Assembly: GCA_005884465.1 (NCBI GenBank)
Contig: VAZH01000171.1
Span: 1 to 9,499, forward strand
Length of the DNA stretch: 9,499 nucleotides
Direction of reading: 5' to 3'
DNA from: Alphaproteobacteria bacterium
GTDB taxonomy: Bacteria > Pseudomonadota > Alphaproteobacteria > Rhizobiales > Xanthobacteraceae
This document shows positions 5,789 to 9,499 of the stretch, piece after piece. The notes beneath the pieces were generated by a model that was given only the letters and a program-made list of their open reading frames with translations, searched no databases and had not been told where the DNA came from. A program made the translations under genes and the position numbers. Each line of letters starts with the position of its first letter. Position 1 is the first letter of the stretch.

Positions 5789-6045
5789 ATCCAGGCCGTA
5801 CAGCTCGGAAAATGCTATTTGCTGCACTGCCACATATGTCGGAGCCGCATTAAAGCTGGTGGGCCAGACCAATGGTGAATGGCGATTAGGCAAAAATGGC
5901 TTTTCACTGCAACTCCGATCATATTGAATGGGTTGATTCACTAAGTCCATGATATGGCGGGCGAACCACAAGAGCGCCGTGATGAGCGTTCGCAACAGAA
6001 GTTGAAGGCCGCGCGACCTGTTGTTACCGCGCGGACAAGGTAGGA
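5789..6045 (+). promoter_or_regulatory. 257-bp intergenic gap with possible promoter for the downstream unit
   Basis: This gap between the PQQ block and the oxidoreductase genes is visibly less GC-rich than its surroundings. A weak sigma70-like pair, TTGAAT (5924-5929) and CATGAT (5948-5953) with 18-bp spacing, is the best promoter candidate I can find; each box matches consensus at four of six positions. A loose stem of CAGCT/AGCTG (5801-5805 with 5854-5858) enclosing ATGC/GCAT, and an 8-bp palindrome ACATATGT (5832-5839), are also present. There is no T-tract terminator after the gene ending at 5788. AAGG (6037-6040) followed by TAGGA is the ribosome binding site of the gene at 6046. Confidence 0.3.
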
Positions 6046-7845
6046 ATGAAACCGACTGATATCTCGGCACCCGACTACTTTCACAAAGTGGTCGACTGCC
6101 AGTGGGCCTGTCCCGCACATACGCCCGTTCCAGAATACATCCGCTTGATCGCCGAGGGCCGCTACAGCGACGCCTACATGATCAATTGGCGATCGAATGT
6201 GTTTCCGGGAATTCTGGGACGCACCTGCGATCGTCCGTGCGAGCCTGCGTGCCGCCGCGGCCGTGTCGAGGAAACCCCGGTCGCGATCTGCCGGCTGAAG
6301 CGCGTCGCCGCCGATTTCAAGGATGACGTCAAGCACCGCATGCCGCGGCCGTCGGCGAAAAACGGCAAGCGTATTGCGATCGTCGGCGGCGGCCCCGCCT
6401 CGCTCACGGTGGCGCGCGACCTCGCGCCGCTCGGCTACCACTGCATCGTGTTCGATACCGACCCGAAGGCGGGCGGGATGATGCGCACGCAGATTCCGAA
6501 ATTCCGCCTGCCGGATTCCGTGATCGACGAGGAAACCGATTACATCCTCAATCTCGGCATCGAGTTCAGGGGCGGCCAGCGCATCGACAGCCTGAAGAAG
6601 CTGCTCGGCGAGAACTTTGATGCGATCTTTGTCGGCTCCGGCGCACCGCGCGGACGCGAGCTCGACATTCCCGGCCGCAAGGAAGCGGCAAACAACATTC
6701 ACATCGGCATCGACTGGCTCTCCAGCGTCTCGTTCGGTCACACCGACAAGATCGGCAAGCGCGTGATCGTGCTCGGCGGCGGCAACACCGCGATGGATTG
6801 CTGCCGCACCGCGCGACGTCTCGGCGGCCAGGACGTCAAGGTGATCGTGCGTTCCGGCTTCGAGGAGATGAAGGCGTCGCCCTGGGAGAAAGAGGACGCC
6901 ATGCATGAGGACATTCCGATCCTCAATTTCATGGTTCCTGTCGCGTTCACCCACGACAATGGCAAGCTCACTGGCGTCACTTTCCAGAAGGTGAAGGCCG
7001 AGTACGACGCCAAGGGTCGGCGCAAGCTGGTATCCTCAGGCGAGCCGGACCAGACCATCGCATGCGACGACGTGCTGGTCGCGGTCGGCCAGGAGAACGC
7101 GTTTCCCTGGATCGAGCGCGACTGCGGGGTCGAATTCGACCAGCGGAACATGCCCAAGGTCGATGCCAAGACCATGGGGTCGACCCATCCCAAAGTGTTC
7201 TTCGGCGGCGACGCCGCCTTCGGCCCCAAAAACATCATCTGGGCGGTGGCGCACGGCCACGACGCCGCGCTTTCGATCCACAAGCTTCTCTCCGGCGAAG
7301 ACATTACCGAGCGTCCGCTGCCCGAGGTGCAGATCTCGTCGCAGAAGATGGGTATCCACGAATGGAGCTACGACAACGATATCTCCAACGACAAGCGCTT
7401 CAGGGTGCCGCATCGCGACAAGGTCGTCGCGCTGAGGGATATTCGCGCCGAAGTCGAGCTCGGCTACGACGTCAAGCTCGCGCTCGGTGAGGCACGACGC
7501 TGCCTGAACTGCGACATCCAGACGGTGTTCACCGCACCGCTGTGCATCGAGTGCGATGCCTGCGTCGATATCTGCCCGATGGATTGCATCTCCTTTACAG
7601 AGAATGGCGAGGAAGCCGATTTGCGTGCGCGGCTGAAGGCGCCCGCGCCGCATCTCGACCAGGACCTCTATGTCGCCGACGGCCTCAAGACCGGGCGCGT
7701 CATGGTGAAGGATGAAGACGTCTGCTTGCACTGCGGCCTGTGCGCCGAACGCTGTCCCACCGGCGCCTGGGACATGCAAAAATATCTCATCGATATGACC
7801 CTCGCAGGTACATCATGCCCGTCCAAAAGCCGATCAGCAGCGTAA
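6046..7845 (+). CDS. GltD-like FAD/NAD(P) oxidoreductase with C-terminal 2x[4Fe-4S] domain (KorC-like)
   Basis: This 599-residue electron-transfer flavoprotein is related to the small subunit of glutamate synthase. The N-terminal cysteine-rich domain (Cys18, 22, 61, 65, 69, 82; GRTCDRPCEPACRRG) resembles the GltD Fe-S region. It is followed by the FAD site VGGGPASL (113-120), the second nucleotide site LGGGNTAMD (243-251) for NAD(P)H, and a closing FFGGDA motif (385-390). The C-terminus adds a bacterial ferredoxin domain: CIECDACVDICP (Cys500, 503, 506, 510) and CLHCGLCAERCP (Cys560, 563, 566, 570). It should pass electrons between NAD(P) and the 2-oxoacid oxidoreductase encoded next, whose start lies 31 bp inside this gene. 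From memory, Azoarcus evansii has a 2-oxoglutarate:NADP+ oxidoreductase with such a third subunit. The start ATG 6046 has AAGGTAGGA directly upstream. It is cytosolic, with no targeting signal. Confidence 0.87.
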   Translation: MKPTDISAPDYFHKVVDCQWACPAHTPVPEYIRLIAEGRYSDAYMINWRSNVFPGILGRTCDRPCEPACRRGRVEETPVAICRLKRVAADFKDDVKHRMPRPSAKNGKRIAIVGGGPASLTVARDLAPLGYHCIVFDTDPKAGGMMRTQIPKFRLPDSVIDEETDYILNLGIEFRGGQRIDSLKKLLGENFDAIFVGSGAPRGRELDIPGRKEAANNIHIGIDWLSSVSFGHTDKIGKRVIVLGGGNTAMDCCRTARRLGGQDVKVIVRSGFEEMKASPWEKEDAMHEDIPILNFMVPVAFTHDNGKLTGVTFQKVKAEYDAKGRRKLVSSGEPDQTIACDDVLVAVGQENAFPWIERDCGVEFDQRNMPKVDAKTMGSTHPKVFFGGDAAFGPKNIIWAVAHGHDAALSIHKLLSGEDITERPLPEVQISSQKMGIHEWSYDNDISNDKRFRVPHRDKVVALRDIRAEVELGYDVKLALGEARRCLNCDIQTVFTAPLCIECDACVDICPMDCISFTENGEEADLRARLKAPAPHLDQDLYVADGLKTGRVMVKDEDVCLHCGLCAERCPTGAWDMQKYLIDMTLAGTSCPSKSRSAA

Positions 7846-9499
7846 ACGACTTCGTCGTCCGCTTCGCCAACGTCAACGGCTCGGGCTCGGCGAGCGCCAA
7901 CGAACTGTTCGCGCGCTCGATCCTGCGCCATGGCGTGCCGGTCTCACCGCGCAACATCTTCCCCTCCAACATTCAGGGCCTGCCGACCTGGTACGAAGTG
8001 CGGGTGACCGAGGACGGCCATCTCGGCGCGCGTGGCGGCGTCGATTTGATGGTGGCGATGAATCCGCAGACCTGGGACAAGGATCTGGCTTCGATCGAGC
8101 CCGGCGGTTACCTGTTCTACGACTCGACCAAGCCGATGCCGTCATCGAAATTCCGCGCCGACATCAGCGTGATCGGCGTGCCGCTGACCGCCATCGCCAA
8201 CTCGACCTATACCGACCCGCGCCAGCGCCAGCTGTTCAAGAACATCATCTATCTCGGCGCGCTGTGCGCGCTGCTCGACATGGACCCGAAGCTGATCGAG
8301 CAACTGATCAGCGAGCAGTACAAGGGCAAGGAAAAGCTGTTGTCCTCCAACGTCCACGCGCTGCATCTCGGCCGCGATTGGGCGTTGCAGAATCTCAAAT
8401 GCCCGATCGGGCTGCGGGTCAAGAAAACCGACAAGGTCGGCGACCGCATCTTCATCGAAGGCAACAGCGCGGCTGCGCTCGGCGCGGTCTATGGCGGCGC
8501 TACGGTTTGTGCATGGTATCCCATTACACCGTCATCTTCTCTCGCCGACGCCTTTGCCAGCCACTGCAAGAAGCTGCGGCACGATCCCGAAACCGGCAAG
8601 GCAAAATACGCCATCGTGCAAGGCGAGGACGAACTGGCTTCGATTGGCATCGTGATCGGCGCGTCGTGGAACGGCGCGCGCGCCTTCACCGCCACCTCCG
8701 GGCCCGGCATCTCGCTGATGACGGAATTTATCGGCCTGTCGTATTTCGCCGAAGTGCCGGCCGTGATCATGAACGTGCAGCGCGCCGGTCCATCGACCGG
8801 CATGCCGACACGGACCCAGCAGTGCGACATCATTGCCTGCGCCTATGCTTCCCATGGCGATACCAAGCACGTGATGCTGTTTCCGGAAGACCCGGCCGAA
8901 GCCTTCGAATTCGCCGCACAGGCCTTCGATCTCGCCGACCGCCTGCAGACCACCATCTTCGTCATGCTCGATCTCGATATCGGCATGAACCATCGGCTCA
9001 GTCGCCCGCTGAAATGGGACGACGCCCGGCAATACGACCGCGGCAAGGTGATGACGGCGGAGATGCTGGACGAGGGACGCGATTTTGGGCGCTATCTCGA
9101 TGTCGATGGTGACGGCATTCCGTACCGCACCTATCCCGGCACCCATCCGACCAAAGGCTCGTATTTCACCCGCGGCACCTCGCGCGACCGCTATGCGCGC
9201 TATTCCGAGGAAGGCCCGGTCTACGCCGACAACATGCAGCGCCTAGTGCGCAAATTCGAGACCGCGCAGGACATGGTGCCGCGGCCGCTGCAGGCCAATG
9301 CCGCCAAACCCACCAAGTACGGCGTGATCTATTTTGGCTCGACCGCGCCGGCCATGGACGAGGCGATCGGGCTATTGGAGGCGCGCGGGCATGAACTCGA
9401 CCGCTTGCGGATCCGCGCCTTTCCGTTCCATTCCAGTGTCGCCAGCTTCATCGCCGATCATGACTTTGTTTATGTGGTCGAGCAGAACCGCGACGCGCA
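7815..9499 (+). CDS. 2-oxoacid:acceptor oxidoreductase, gamma-alpha fusion subunit (KorA-like), partial
   Basis: The first 561 codons of this gene are in the window; it runs off the right edge, and the full family length is usually somewhat above 600. The N-terminal gamma domain (about 12-195) starts FVVRFANVNGSGSASANELFAR and includes NIFPSNIQGLPTWYEVRV and GARGGVDLMVA. The alpha domain follows with EGNSAAALGAVYGG (215-228), WYPITPSS (234-241), GEDELASIGI, TSGPGISLMTEF (294-305) and QRAGPSTGMPTRTQQ (322-336). Near the edge, VVEQNRDA is the start of a conserved subunit-interface motif. The enzyme oxidatively decarboxylates a 2-oxoacid with CoA, using TPP bound by a separate beta subunit expected downstream. 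Motifs resemble KorA (2-oxoglutarate) more than pyruvate enzymes, but substrate is not proven. ATG 7815 follows AGG (7806-7808) and overlaps the preceding gene by 31 bp, implying coupled translation. Confidence 0.9.
   Translation, partial: MPVQKPISSVNDFVVRFANVNGSGSASANELFARSILRHGVPVSPRNIFPSNIQGLPTWYEVRVTEDGHLGARGGVDLMVAMNPQTWDKDLASIEPGGYLFYDSTKPMPSSKFRADISVIGVPLTAIANSTYTDPRQRQLFKNIIYLGALCALLDMDPKLIEQLISEQYKGKEKLLSSNVHALHLGRDWALQNLKCPIGLRVKKTDKVGDRIFIEGNSAAALGAVYGGATVCAWYPITPSSSLADAFASHCKKLRHDPETGKAKYAIVQGEDELASIGIVIGASWNGARAFTATSGPGISLMTEFIGLSYFAEVPAVIMNVQRAGPSTGMPTRTQQCDIIACAYASHGDTKHVMLFPEDPAEAFEFAAQAFDLADRLQTTIFVMLDLDIGMNHRLSRPLKWDDARQYDRGKVMTAEMLDEGRDFGRYLDVDGDGIPYRTYPGTHPTKGSYFTRGTSRDRYARYSEEGPVYADNMQRLVRKFETAQDMVPRPLQANAAKPTKYGVIYFGSTAPAMDEAIGLLEARGHELDRLRIRAFPFHSSVASFIADHDFVYVVEQNRDA

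Noticed and set aside
5954..6043. 29-codon plus-strand frame (MAGEPQERRD...) ending two bases before the gene at 6046
   Set aside because: The position would suit a leader peptide, but there is no ribosome binding site, the composition is not distinctive, and it may be chance.
5941..6954. 337-codon minus-strand frame opposite the flavoprotein gene
   Set aside because: The plus-strand protein has all the FAD, NAD(P) and Fe-S motifs; this is its antisense shadow.
8264..9112. 282-codon plus-strand frame in a different phase inside the KorA-like gene
   Set aside because: It is Arg-rich, typical of an off-frame reading of GC-rich coding DNA, and overlaps the conserved alpha-subunit motifs in the true frame.

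Overview
The window looks like chromosomal DNA of an alphaproteobacterium of the Bradyrhizobium/Rhodopseudomonas group. The basis is high GC with GC-rich third codon positions, a DUF6894-type small protein, the exact style of the PQQ proteins, and a dispersed nested palindrome of the kind I remember from those genomes. No tRNA, rRNA, CRISPR array, transposase or phage gene is visible.

Left edge (1-681). Positions 1-94 hold nothing I can assign. Positions 95-204 carry the nested palindromic repeat. A small minus-strand gene of the DUF6894 type follows (232-489). It is head-to-head with the PQQ operon across a 192-bp gap that contains a near-perfect 12-bp inverted repeat (arms 511-522 and 571-582) and a tandem GTTGAAAAA just before the pqqA ribosome binding site.

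PQQ block (682-5788, plus strand). The order is pqqA, a 27-bp-stem RNA hairpin in the pqqA-pqqB gap, pqqB, pqqC, pqqD, pqqE, an S33 alpha/beta hydrolase (proline iminopeptidase-like), and an EthD-like two-domain protein. From pqqB onward the genes overlap or lie 10-12 bp apart, as in one transcription unit. PqqA is the peptide substrate. PqqD presents it, PqqE cross-links Glu to Tyr, PqqB acts on the processed dipeptide-derived intermediate, and PqqC performs the final ring closure and oxidation. No pqqF or pqqG peptidase is present, so the S33 hydrolase is a candidate trimming enzyme. pqqE is broken as written. Its first 40 codons run into TAA at 3038-3040, and the remaining 360 codons continue in another frame, three codons before the radical-SAM cysteine cluster. 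The window therefore encodes an apparently inactive PQQ pathway, unless the lesion is a sequencing error or another pqqE exists.

Right block (6046-9499, plus strand). After a 257-bp, less GC-rich gap comes a separate unit. It encodes a GltD-like FAD/NAD(P) oxidoreductase with a C-terminal pair of 4Fe-4S clusters, then, overlapping by 31 bp, a gamma-alpha fusion subunit of a 2-oxoacid:acceptor oxidoreductase that runs off the window. The TPP-binding beta subunit should lie just beyond 9499. Together they look like an NAD(P)-linked 2-oxoacid oxidoreductase (KorCAB-like), probably acting on 2-oxoglutarate.

The most noteworthy observations are the pqqE frameshift, the long pqqA-pqqB hairpin, an Ala in PqqB where its relatives have a metal-site His, and the peptidase and EthD-like genes attached to the PQQ operon.
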